A DNA stretch of 64,000 nucleotides from Allobosea sp. (GCF_030695125.1 NZ_JAUYTP010000022.1:62001-126000), one strand, 5' to 3'; numbered from the stretch's first letter, positions 33,592 through 45,151 are shown. A program made the numbers and translations. Notes: generated by a model from the sequence alone, not told the origin.

Positions 33592-33969
33592 ATGCCCCGC
33601 TTCGACGGTTTCGTTCCCGGCCGCCACCCTCTCGACGCCTTCGGCGCCGGCGGCTTCCGCTTCGCCGGCATGGGCCATGTCGGCTCGATCCTGGCGACGC
33701 CGGCGGGAATCGCGATCTGGCCGGTGACCTGTTTTGCCGACGTCACCGCACAAAGCTTCCAGCGGGTGCTGGACGAAGCCGACACGATCGACTTCCTGCT
33801 GATCGGCACCGGCGCCGACATCGCCTTCATTCCCCACGCCTGGCGCGCCCTGCTCAAGGAGCGCGGCATCACGGTCGAGGGCATGGCGACCGGCGCCGCG
33901 GCGCGAACCTACAATGTGCTCGTCGGCGAGGATCGCCGCGTCGCCGCCGCGCTGATCGCGGTGGATTAG
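33592..33969 (+). CDS. Mth938-like domain protein (NDUFAF3 family)
   Basis: 125 aa; TIDFLLIGTGADIAFIPHAWRALLKERGITVEGMATGAAARTYNVLVGEDRRVAAALIA. Confidence 0.88.
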   Translation: MPRFDGFVPGRHPLDAFGAGGFRFAGMGHVGSILATPAGIAIWPVTCFADVTAQSFQRVLDEADTIDFLLIGTGADIAFIPHAWRALLKERGITVEGMATGAAARTYNVLVGEDRRVAAALIAVD

Positions 33970-34148
33970 GGCGGCCTGCGCCGCTGCGCGGCCTTTGCGG
34001 GTGAGGCTGCGCCCGGCGTCGCGTGGTCCGGCCCCATTCGCGTCGGCCAAATCGCGTCCCCCATGTCCGAGAGGCGTAGCCAGCGACCCGCGCCTCGTCC
34101 TACACTGCCGCATACGTGGCCAGGGGGCAGGCACCGGATCGAGGCCAG

Positions 34149-35045
34149 ATGATGCCGCAGGCAACCGAGACCGACCGTCGCAGCGAGACCACGCCTTCGG
34201 CGCTGCCGCAGGCCTATGCGCACTGCGCCAGCGTGGTGCGCGAGCAGGATCACGACCGCTACATCGCCTGCCTCTACGCGCCCGAATCGCAGCGCCCGGC
34301 CTTGATGGCGCTCTATGCCTTCAGTCTGGAGATTGCCCGCGTGCGCGCGCTGGTCAGCGAACCGCTGCCGGGCGAGGTGCGGATGCAGTGGTGGCGCGAT
34401 CTGCTCGAGGGGCAGAGTGCCGGCGAAGTGCAGGCCCATCCGGTCGCGGCCGCGCTGCTCGACACCATCGCCCGCTACCGCCTGCCGATCGCGCCGCTGA
34501 CCGGGCTGATCGAGGCGCGCATCTTCGATCTCTATGACGACCCGATGCCGTCGCAGCGCGATCTCGAGGGCTATGCCGGCGAGACCGCGAGCGCGCTGAT
34601 CCGGCTGGCCTCGATCATCCTCGCCAATGGCCGCGATCCCGGCGGGGCGGCGGCCGCGGGCTATGCCGGCGTCGCTTATGCGCTGACGGGGCTGATGCGC
34701 GCCTTCCCCTGGCATGCGGCCGAGGGGCAGGTCTATCTGCCCGGCGACATCCTCGCCCGCAACGGCGTCACCCGCGACGACATCGTGCGCGGGCGCGGCG
34801 GGCCGGGCGTGCTCTATTCGCTGAAGGAGATGCGCGCGATCGCGCGCGGGCATCTGGGGAAGCTGCGCGAGTTGCGGGCGACGATCCCGCCCGCGGTGAT
34901 GCCGGCCTTCCTGCCGGTGGTGCTGGTCGAGCCCTATCTCAAGCGCATGGAGCGCTCGGGCTACGATCCCTACCGCACGATCATCACCATGCCGGCTTGG
35001 CAGCGGCAATGGGCGATCTGGCGCGCGGCGAAGGCGGCTGGCTGA
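34149..35045 (+). CDS. squalene/phytoene synthase family protein (NDUFAF6-like)
   Basis: DRYIACLYAPESQRPALMALYAFSLEIARVRALVSEPLPGEVRMQWWRD. Confidence 0.88.
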   Translation: MMPQATETDRRSETTPSALPQAYAHCASVVREQDHDRYIACLYAPESQRPALMALYAFSLEIARVRALVSEPLPGEVRMQWWRDLLEGQSAGEVQAHPVAAALLDTIARYRLPIAPLTGLIEARIFDLYDDPMPSQRDLEGYAGETASALIRLASIILANGRDPGGAAAAGYAGVAYALTGLMRAFPWHAAEGQVYLPGDILARNGVTRDDIVRGRGGPGVLYSLKEMRAIARGHLGKLRELRATIPPAVMPAFLPVVLVEPYLKRMERSGYDPYRTIITMPAWQRQWAIWRAAKAAG

Positions 35046-35052
35046 GCAACCT

Positions 35053-35157
35053 CGTCATTCTCGGGCGGAGCCGAAGCGCAGACCCGAGAATCTCTGGCCG
35101 GAGATGCTCGCACGCTTTCTCGTCCTGAGATGCTCGGGTCTGCGCCCGAGCATGACG
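35053..35157. repeat. intergenic palindromic repeat, family C
   Basis: gtcattctcgggcgg...gagatgctcgggtctgcgcccgagcatgac. Confidence 0.7.
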
Positions 35158-35165
35158 AGCCTTGG

Positions 35166-36572
35166 TTACTCCGCCGCCTGAGCCTGCTCCCCGCCGGCCC
35201 AGGCCTCCATCTCGACCTTCGCGCGCGCGGTCAGCGCATGCTTGCGGGCGACGCTCTTGGCCGGGCCCTTCAGCTTCTTGCCGTCGGGGCCATGCGTCGC
35301 CTGGCCCTCGATATGGGGAAACAGCCCGAAATTGATGTTCATCGGCTGGAAGGAGCGCGGGCCTTCGTCGATGGTGACGATGTGGCCGCCGGTGATGTGG
35401 TTGACCAGCGCGCCCAGCGCCGTTGTCGCGGGCGGCAGGTCGAGCGCCTGGCCGAGCCGCTCGGCCGCCGCCATGCGGCCCGCCAGCAGGCCGATCGCGG
35501 CGCTTTCGACATAGCCCTCGCAGCCGGTGATCTGCCCGGCAAAGCGCAGGCGCGGATCGGCTTTCAGGCGGAGCCGCTCGTCGAGCAGTTTCGGCGAGTT
35601 GAGATAGGTGTTGCGGTGGATACCGCCGAGCCGCGCGAACTCGGCGTTCTGCAGGCCCGGGATCATCCGGAAGATCGCGGCCTGCTCGCCATATTTCAGC
35701 TTGGTCTGGAAGCCGGTCATGTTGAACAGGGTGCCGAGCGCATTGTCCTGGCGCAGCTGCACCACCGCATAGGCCTTGACCGTCGGGTTATGCTTGTTGG
35801 TCAGGCCGACCGGCTTCATCGGGCCCCAGCGCAGGGTCTCGCGGCCGCGCTGCGCCATCACCTCGATCGGCAGGCAGCCGTCGAAATAGGGCGTGCCCTC
35901 CCATTCCTTGAACTCGGTCGTCTCCGCCGCGAGCAGCGCGTCGATGAAGGCCTCGTACTGGTCGCGGTCGAGGGGGCAGTTGATGTAGTCGGCGCCGGTG
36001 CCGCCTGGACCCGCCTTGTCATAGCGCGACTGGAACCAGGCCTGGTCCATGTCGACCGAATCGAAATGCACGATCGGGGCGATGGCGTCGAAGAAGGCGA
36101 GCGCATCCTCCCCGGTCAGCGACTGGATGCCAGAGGCGAGGGCGGGCGAGGTCAGCGGGCCGGTGGCGATGATGACGCTGTCCCAGTCCGCCGGGGGGAG
36201 GCCCGCGATCTCGGCGCGGTCGATCGTGACCAGCGGATGGGCCTCGAGCGCCGCGGTGACGCCCTGGGAGAAGCCGTCGCGGTCGACGGCCAGCGCGCCG
36301 CCGGCCGGGACCTGATGGGCGTCGCCGGTCGCCATGATCAGCGAATCGAGCCGGCGCATCTCCCAGTGGAGCTGGCCCACCGCGTTGGAGAGCGAATCGT
36401 CGGAGCGGAAGGAGTTGGAGCAGACGAGCTCGGCCAGCCCTTCCGTCTTGTGCGCCTCGGTGCCGCGGACGGGCCGCATCTCGTGGAGGATGACGGGGAC
36501 GCCGGCCCTGGCGATCTGCCAGGCGGCTTCGGAGCCGGCGAGACCGCCGCCGATGATGTGAACGGGTTCCAT
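35166..36572 (-). CDS. trmFO: methylenetetrahydrofolate--tRNA-(uracil-5-)-methyltransferase
   Basis: [56 protein letters not shown]. Confidence 0.95.
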   Translation of the reverse strand: MEPVHIIGGGLAGSEAAWQIARAGVPVILHEMRPVRGTEAHKTEGLAELVCSNSFRSDDSLSNAVGQLHWEMRRLDSLIMATGDAHQVPAGGALAVDRDGFSQGVTAALEAHPLVTIDRAEIAGLPPADWDSVIIATGPLTSPALASGIQSLTGEDALAFFDAIAPIVHFDSVDMDQAWFQSRYDKAGPGGTGADYINCPLDRDQYEAFIDALLAAETTEFKEWEGTPYFDGCLPIEVMAQRGRETLRWGPMKPVGLTNKHNPTVKAYAVVQLRQDNALGTLFNMTGFQTKLKYGEQAAIFRMIPGLQNAEFARLGGIHRNTYLNSPKLLDERLRLKADPRLRFAGQITGCEGYVESAAIGLLAGRMAAAERLGQALDLPPATTALGALVNHITGGHIVTIDEGPRSFQPMNINFGLFPHIEGQATHGPDGKKLKGPAKSVARKHALTARAKVEMEAWAGGEQAQAAE

Positions 36573-36625
36573 CGCCTCGATGTGTCGCCCGCCGCCGCCG
36601 ACGTCAAGGGAAGCCGGGCCCGAAA

Positions 36626-36652
36626 TGCAAAATGCCCGCCTTGCGGCGGGCA
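36626..36652 (-). terminator. Rho-independent terminator of the DUF1127 gene
   Basis: on minus strand: gcccgccgcaaggcgggcattttgcattt. Confidence 0.7.
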
Positions 36653-36743
36653 TTCGCTCTTCAACCGGACGTCGCGAGGGAGGGTCGCTTCGTCCAGGAG
36701 ATACCAGGCGTGACCGGCGCCCCGGTTGCGGAGCGCCGAGCCT

Positions 36744-36899
36744 TCAGACGGCGGCGTGGGTGCGCGCGACGAAGGTGATTTCCGAGCGCGACAGGCCGAG
36801 ATCATCGAGCTCGCGGTCGGTCAGGCGGGAGAGCTCGCGAACGGTCTCGCGATAGCGCAGGTAAGAGCGGATCTTGGCGGCGATCATGGTGACGAACAT
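36744..36899 (-). CDS. DUF1127 small protein (51 aa, missing from ORF track)
   Basis: MFVTMIAAKIRSYLRYRETVRELSRLTDRELDDLGLSRSEITFVARTHAAV; typical DUF1127 RELxxLxDRELxDIGLSRxEI. Confidence 0.9.
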   Translation of the reverse strand: MFVTMIAAKIRSYLRYRETVRELSRLTDRELDDLGLSRSEITFVARTHAAV

Positions 36900-36953
36900 A
36901 ACGGGGTCCTACTAGGTTTCCGGAGCGGGTCGGTGCCCACAGCGACGAATTCG

Positions 36954-36971
36954 TTGTGCAGTGCATATAAG
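36954..36971 (-). promoter_or_regulatory. TGC-dyad motif upstream of DUF1127 gene
   Basis: plus strand ttgtgcagtgcatataag; similar to 2658 and 37196. Confidence 0.35.
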
Positions 36972-37195
36972 TGAGCCAGTGCGGCGCAAACAGAGGCATC
37001 ACGTCAGTTCCGTTATGCGATCAGCGCATGAACCATTCTCAAAACCTTCACTTTTGCCGCTTCGCCCGCGTCCAGCGGTTAACGGATCGGTAAGATTCGT
37101 CGCGTTTCTGCCTAATCGCTGATCAAGGGCCGTGGCTGCTCAGGGGCCAGGGTCCGATCTGCCGCCGGTTTGGGCAGGATAGGCCCCTTAACGAT

Positions 37196-37213
37196 GTTGC
37201 GCTGCATATAAGC
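37196..37213 (-). promoter_or_regulatory. second TGC-dyad motif
   Basis: plus strand gttgcgctgcatataagc. Confidence 0.35.
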
Positions 37214-37312
37214 GTCGATTCACCATTCTCGTGGCGAATCGGCGCGTTCGGGAGCGCAAACCGGGCCGGGCGGCGCGAATCCGGCGATTCGGCCGGCCGC
37301 CCGGCCTCCTTC

Positions 37313-37819
37313 TCAGTCGCAGGCCGCGAGATGGCGCGAGGCGGCGGTGACGCCGGCGAGCGAGAACGCGTAGCGCGTCTCGTTGCCGCGGCCGGAGCGG
37401 GCCTCCAGCTCCATGATGCGGCCGGCGCGCATCGCCGCCAGCAGCTCCGGCTCGCGCTCGACCCGGCGCAGCCAGGCATGGCTTCCCTGGGTGATCATGC
37501 GGAAGGTGTCGTCGCCGATGGTGACGGTGACCTCCGAGCCGGTGGCGAACTCATAGCCGGCCTGCAGGCTGGCTTCGGTGCGCTGCGGCGTCTCGCTCTC
37601 CTTGACGAAGAAATACACGTCGCCATGGCGCAGCGTCTCGGGCGCGGCGCTGGTGGGGGTGGCGAGGATGTAGCAGCTGCGCGCCTCGCCCTGGCCGAAG
37701 GCGGCGGCGTTCCAGCTGCCATACTGGCCGAGCGGGGTGGCGGTGGCGGCTGCGGCCGGCAGAGGGCCAAGGCCGAGCGTGGCGGCGATGAGGGCGGCGC
37801 GGGTGGCGGATCTCGTCAT
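37313..37819 (-). CDS. IalB (invasion-associated locus B)-like secreted protein
   Basis: signal peptide; YGSWNAAAFGQGEARSCYILATPTS...VYFFVKESETPQ. Confidence 0.75.
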   Translation of the reverse strand: MTRSATRAALIAATLGLGPLPAAAATATPLGQYGSWNAAAFGQGEARSCYILATPTSAAPETLRHGDVYFFVKESETPQRTEASLQAGYEFATGSEVTVTIGDDTFRMITQGSHAWLRRVEREPELLAAMRAGRIMELEARSGRGNETRYAFSLAGVTAASRHLAACD

Positions 37820-37971
37820 CCTGTCTCCTTTCCTACGAAGCGGGCAGGGTGCGAGGGTAGCGGTTAACGAGGCGTGACCATGGCGGGCGGGTCTGGCTTG
37901 GCGCTCCCATGGGTGCCCAAGGGGCATGCCGGGGCGGGTCCGTCCGACCAGATGGCCTCACCCTCACTGCC

Positions 37972-38123
37972 GTCATCCCGGACAAGCCGCGTCAGCGGCG
38001 CCGATCCGGGATCCATTCCGGACCCTCTCGGAACCAGCGTTCCGGCATGGATCCCGGGTCTCCGCGGAGTTTATCCTTGGGCCGATCTTAGATCGGACCC
38101 GAGGGCTGCGCCCGGGATGACGG
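37972..38123. repeat. intergenic repeat, family B (long variant)
   Basis: gtcatcccggacaagc...gggatccattccgg...ccggcatggatcccggg...cccgggatgac. Confidence 0.7.
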
Positions 38124-38167
38124 CGAGGGGGAAGGGCACGGATAGGCCTCCTGAGCCGCCGCGCCGC

Positions 38168-38494
38168 TCACCCGCCGTCCTGCGCGATCTCCTCGGCGAC
38201 GCGGGCATCGGCGCGGCGGCAGGCCTCGTCCGGGTCGAGCCCGGCCTGCCGGTTCTCGATGGCGTATCGGAAGCGGCGGCGTTCCGTGTCGGGGGCAGCC
38301 TGCATGAAGGCGATGAAGCATGCTCCGTCGCTGCGCCGGCAGCTCCGCTGGCGCCGGCAGGTCCGGTTCGGGCAGAAGCTCCAGACCTGGACGAGATCGC
38401 CGCAGCGATGCAGCAGCAGCGGCCGCACCCTCTGGCAGCTCTCGAAATCGGTGATGGGCGGGATGTCGGCGAAGCGGCCGCGTCGTTGCGTCAT
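38168..38494 (-). CDS. hypothetical Cys/Arg-rich protein
   Basis: 108-aa ORF with multiple Cys; no family recognised. Confidence 0.5.
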   Translation of the reverse strand: MTQRRGRFADIPPITDFESCQRVRPLLLHRCGDLVQVWSFCPNRTCRRQRSCRRSDGACFIAFMQAAPDTERRRFRYAIENRQAGLDPDEACRRADARVAEEIAQDGG

Positions 38495-38603
38495 GGATCG
38501 TCTCCCTTGCGGGGAGGGGGCGAGCGCCGGCCCCCGCCCGCTGTTGCAGCGTCGGTTTGCGAGAACGGGGCTGGCGGAGCGCCGCGAGGCGCGGGGTATA
38601 GAG

Positions 38604-38687
38604 GCCGCAACCGTTGAGCCAGGCTGCGGCGCGACAGGATTGAGCCACCCGTCGCACGCCCCCCGGCGCTCCGCCTTCGGCGTTTTT
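38604..38687 (+). ncRNA. candidate sRNA: two hairpins with near-identical loops plus terminator
   Basis: gccgcaacc[gttgagcca]ggctgcggc, gcgacagg[attgagcca]cccgtcgc, then acgcc...cgccttcggcgttttt. Confidence 0.4.
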
Positions 38688-39205
38688 CGTCTCCGGGCCG
38701 CGCTTATCGGGTCGAAGGCCGGCCATCGCCGCGAGCCCTTTCGACGCCAGTGCCCCTCATCGGGTTGTCGCGTCTATTTGGGCATGGGACGACGGCGTTT
38801 GCCGACGACCGTTCCAGCGAGCTCCTCGCACAGGGGCCGTAGTACCCCCAGGGCGGTGCCCCGAAACCTCCCGGGACTGGCGTGTGAAACCAGCCGCAGG
38901 CGCCGACCCTTCACCCAGCCACTGGCACACCTCCGGTTGGCCGCCCCGTTTGGGTGATGGGCGAGGGGAGTATGGGGGATGCGGGGAGGGCGGGGATAAG
39001 GTTGCGTGGGAACCGCGATGAGATTGGCACCGCATGTGACCAGTCACAGTTGACAGGGACCATGTTGCTTCAGTCTGCGTCTGCCATAGTACTCAAAAGC
39101 GAGCGTGGTCGATAATCAGCCAATTCAAAAAATGAATATCAATATTATTACAATAAAACGTATACACGTGAACAAATGATTTAGTTTTTTGATATTATTG
39201 TTTTA

Positions 39206-39853
39206 TTACCAGCCGAGAAGCATATCTGGCCTTAATGGACCAATAAAAGAGCTGCGCGATACTTTATCTGTCGCCGCTAAGGAATCGTATGACCTGCATA
39301 TAGCAAAATACGACCTCATAAATATTGGGCTATCTCGACTATTATGCATGATCAGCCCCCCTGTGCCGGCCCAATTTGGGTGGACCGCCTCGCATAGAAC
39401 GTTATAGATGTCAGATGCTTCGGGCATATGCTTGTCTAGAAACCTGATTCCATCAGCGACATGTGGCGATTTTATTCCTAGCTCTGTCTCGAATTCTCGA
39501 GATGCAAAGAAATGTTTTCTTAAAGTATTGCGAAATTTCTCTTTATCATTGGCGTTTCGCGCTCTAATCATCTTGTCGATAAAATCAATAAACGTCCCTG
39601 CTGTTTCCAGCAAGCCTCTTGCTGTCATACTTGCCGTTATCATGCGGCCACGTTCTAAACTTTCAATGCAATCTTCAGACAGCTCCAAAAGTCTGTTTAC
39701 TATAGATATAGAGTATTCCCTAATCGTTATACCGGAGGCTGAATGCTTATAAAATAATTTGTTAAGATCGAATCCCAGTTGGCGCACAATATCGATTTCA
39801 TGCAGCAGTTTGATTTTCATACTGTTTTCATTTAGATGATTTTGGTCAAACAA
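39206..39853 (-). CDS. helical protein, possible HEPN/DUF5677-like
   Basis: AT-rich 215-aa ORF overlapping the upstream gene by 8 bp; RNTLRKH (Rx5H) and YNVLCEAVHPNWAG motifs. Confidence 0.65.
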   Translation of the reverse strand: MFDQNHLNENSMKIKLLHEIDIVRQLGFDLNKLFYKHSASGITIREYSISIVNRLLELSEDCIESLERGRMITASMTARGLLETAGTFIDFIDKMIRARNANDKEKFRNTLRKHFFASREFETELGIKSPHVADGIRFLDKHMPEASDIYNVLCEAVHPNWAGTGGLIMHNSRDSPIFMRSYFAICRSYDSLAATDKVSRSSFIGPLRPDMLLGW

Positions 39854-41546
39854 TTTTGCTATCCCTATAAATCGCTATAAGCATATTATATGAAGCGACA
39901 TTACGCGCCGCCTTTAGTGTTGATCCGAATCCAGTCGTTGTATTATTTTTGTATTTGCAGACGACTTTGTGGTTTGGAGCATGCATGTTTTTGGTATCGG
40001 GATACGTCAAGAAATCAGGCTTTGCTCGGTCAGAAAATGATTGAGTAAATTCTTGAAGGATTTGAGAGTATGGAGCTTTATCATTAAAACGTGCGTTGAT
40101 ATCAATAAACGTCTCGATCTGCCCTGCAGATCTATCTCCAAGATCAAATTTTTTATTATAGTTTTCGAGGCTACTTTCAAAAATTGACTTTAGAAATTGA
40201 AAATTTTCTTCTGTTGAAACCACTGAATTAGCGTACATTAAACTCTGTATTATGTCGTGTAATTGTGCTTTGCTAATTTCATGATGTTTAATAAAAATTT
40301 GTTTCTCTCCAGCTTCTACGCAGTAAATCTCTCTGAGTTTATCTGTAGCGACCGGTACTCTGATGTTGTTGGGTGCGTTGCTTTGACAGGATAGGGCTAT
40401 TGCTGCTATAAATTGACTGCCAACTAATGCTGCGGTGCCGCTACAATGCGTACACGCGCCATTCTGATCATAGGTTGATGTCGTTGAGAAACAAGAAATT
40501 GTATCTTTATCGCTGACGTTCCATCGCAACTTATGGGTGTTAATCCAGGAACGCGCCTGCTTGACTTGTCTATCAGAGGGAACCCAACGTAATGCTGTAC
40601 AGCGTGTTTTGTTATAGTATTCGTTTATTCGTTTTTCTTGATACTTCCTAAATTGTGGCTGATTTAGGTCTTCCAGTTTGGATAGTATGGATTCCGCTAC
40701 AAGGACCGTTGCGGCTCGCTTTGAGCTACCAACTTCTTGTATCTCGCCGACCCCTGGGATCGATGTAGAAGCTTCAAATGCTGGGTCGTGCTCGGGGCGG
40801 CCCTCAATCTTTGTGACGACGTATGATGGTGTATTTCCAAAACAATCCTGAGTATATTCCTGCAAAAAAGTCTTTGGATCTCGTATAATTAAAATATCGT
40901 ACTCATATTTTGCTAAAGTGCCTACTGGATCGGCAGTGCGAATTATAAAATCCTCAATATCCGAGAAACTTGAACCGTTTATGTGTAGCGAATGAATAGT
41001 TTCGAAATATGCTCGAGAAAGATCTGACTCCGAGAATATATGATTTTGATCTGTGCAAATATTACCTAGATCGGATTTTTGCCAAACAGTTGCAATAAAA
41101 TCCAAGCGCCCAAGGTGGTTGCAGGCAAACGATCCGTGTTCTCTGCCTCTCGATAAAAAGAAACCCGATCGTATAAGTATTCTGAGAGTTAAGTAATTAT
41201 AGATCGACTTACCGGCCGAAGCGGTAGTTGAACTTATATTTTGATAGAAATGAGAAAATTCACTATCTATTTGCCCAGCTTCGTGTCCAATCAAAGAACT
41301 GTGTCGTATAGAATATATAAATTCATATTTTTTTGGTGCATTTATATAATGATTGACGCGTTGCGAAAAATAATCGCAGTAAATTTTGTGAGATTCAATC
41401 ATACTTACTATCGCAGCTAGTCGATTCTCCATCGCCGTGATCGACGCATCAAAACGCTCGATCTCGGAGGTATATATATCCCGAACGCGCGCTGACATTT
41501 CGGCGAGAACATGATTTAGCCGAAGTGTTGATAGTTCAAGGCTCAT
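39846..41546 (-). CDS. candidate tandem degenerate RNase III-like/dsRBD protein
   Basis: 566 aa; aa 223-293 resembles the E. coli RNase III dsRBD; aa 490-562 second dsRBD; aa 68-204 and 345-465 align by eye with RNase III domain; manual alignment only. Confidence 0.7.
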   Translation of the reverse strand: MSLELSTLRLNHVLAEMSARVRDIYTSEIERFDASITAMENRLAAIVSMIESHKIYCDYFSQRVNHYINAPKKYEFIYSIRHSSLIGHEAGQIDSEFSHFYQNISSTTASAGKSIYNYLTLRILIRSGFFLSRGREHGSFACNHLGRLDFIATVWQKSDLGNICTDQNHIFSESDLSRAYFETIHSLHINGSSFSDIEDFIIRTADPVGTLAKYEYDILIIRDPKTFLQEYTQDCFGNTPSYVVTKIEGRPEHDPAFEASTSIPGVGEIQEVGSSKRAATVLVAESILSKLEDLNQPQFRKYQEKRINEYYNKTRCTALRWVPSDRQVKQARSWINTHKLRWNVSDKDTISCFSTTSTYDQNGACTHCSGTAALVGSQFIAAIALSCQSNAPNNIRVPVATDKLREIYCVEAGEKQIFIKHHEISKAQLHDIIQSLMYANSVVSTEENFQFLKSIFESSLENYNKKFDLGDRSAGQIETFIDINARFNDKAPYSQILQEFTQSFSDRAKPDFLTYPDTKNMHAPNHKVVCKYKNNTTTGFGSTLKAARNVASYNMLIAIYRDSKIV

Positions 41547-41713
41547 GATTGATCAACGCATCTTTGACACGCGCAGATTACAGCAGGCAGGCGGTGCCAA
41601 TGCAAGCGATGATCAAAAAACTTTCAATTTGATGACGATTCGGGGTCGCCAAGGTCTTTTGCGGTACGCTGCCCATTGTTCGGAGTTCGTCGCCGTGGCG
41701 TGCCTCCCGAGCC

Positions 41714-41740
41714 GCAGGATTGGTGCAGGATTGGTGCAGG
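41714..41740. repeat. 11-bp tandem repeat, about 2.4 copies
   Basis: gcaggattggt gcaggattggt gcagg. Confidence 0.8.
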
Positions 41741-41780
41741 CGCTACCGTGGGAGACGGGTGAGGAATTGCGCCCGAACCG

Positions 41781-44798
<3,018 letters not shown>

Positions 44799-44972
44799 GG
44801 GGGCGTCCGGTCAGGGATGAAGCGTAGAGATAGGGCAAAAGCCGCGCCACACCAGCCCATGGGGCGGGCGGCGGCGTTGTCTATCACGCAAGCCGCCAGC
44901 GGCGCGTCGTCGCGGGGCGCGATGCTGACAGGGTGTGGCAGGAGTGGGGGGGCGGCTCGTCGCCTGACGCGC

Positions 44973-45114
44973 CGTCGTCCCGGGCGACCCCTCGGGTCCG
45001 GCCTTCGGCCGCCCCAAGGGCAGGCTCCGGGAGACCCGGGATCCATTCCGGAAGCTGACCGAGCAGCGTTCCGGAATGGATCCCGGGTCTGCGCTTCGCT
45101 CCGCCCGGGATGAC
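44973..45114. repeat. intergenic repeat, family B (long variant)
   Basis: cgtcgtcccgggcgacc...gggatccattccgg...ccggaatggatcccggg...cccgggatgacc. Confidence 0.7.
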
Positions 45115-45151
45115 CCCGCCTTACGACTTGGTCACCAGAACTGGAGAACGC

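Noticed and set aside
38259-38957. 232-aa plus ORF across the sRNA-like region
   Set aside because: Low-complexity Arg/Pro composition, overlaps the better-supported 108-aa minus ORF and the hairpin array
38500-39060. tmRNA, RNase P RNA, SRP RNA or tRNA in the intergenic block
   Set aside because: No T-loop GGTTC, no ANDN-type tag, no GAGGAAAGTCCGGGC core, no SRP GGAAGGAAGCA motif found
39060-39205. Possible att site or transposon end at the left island edge
   Set aside because: AT-rich partial palindromes only; no matching copy found at the right edge
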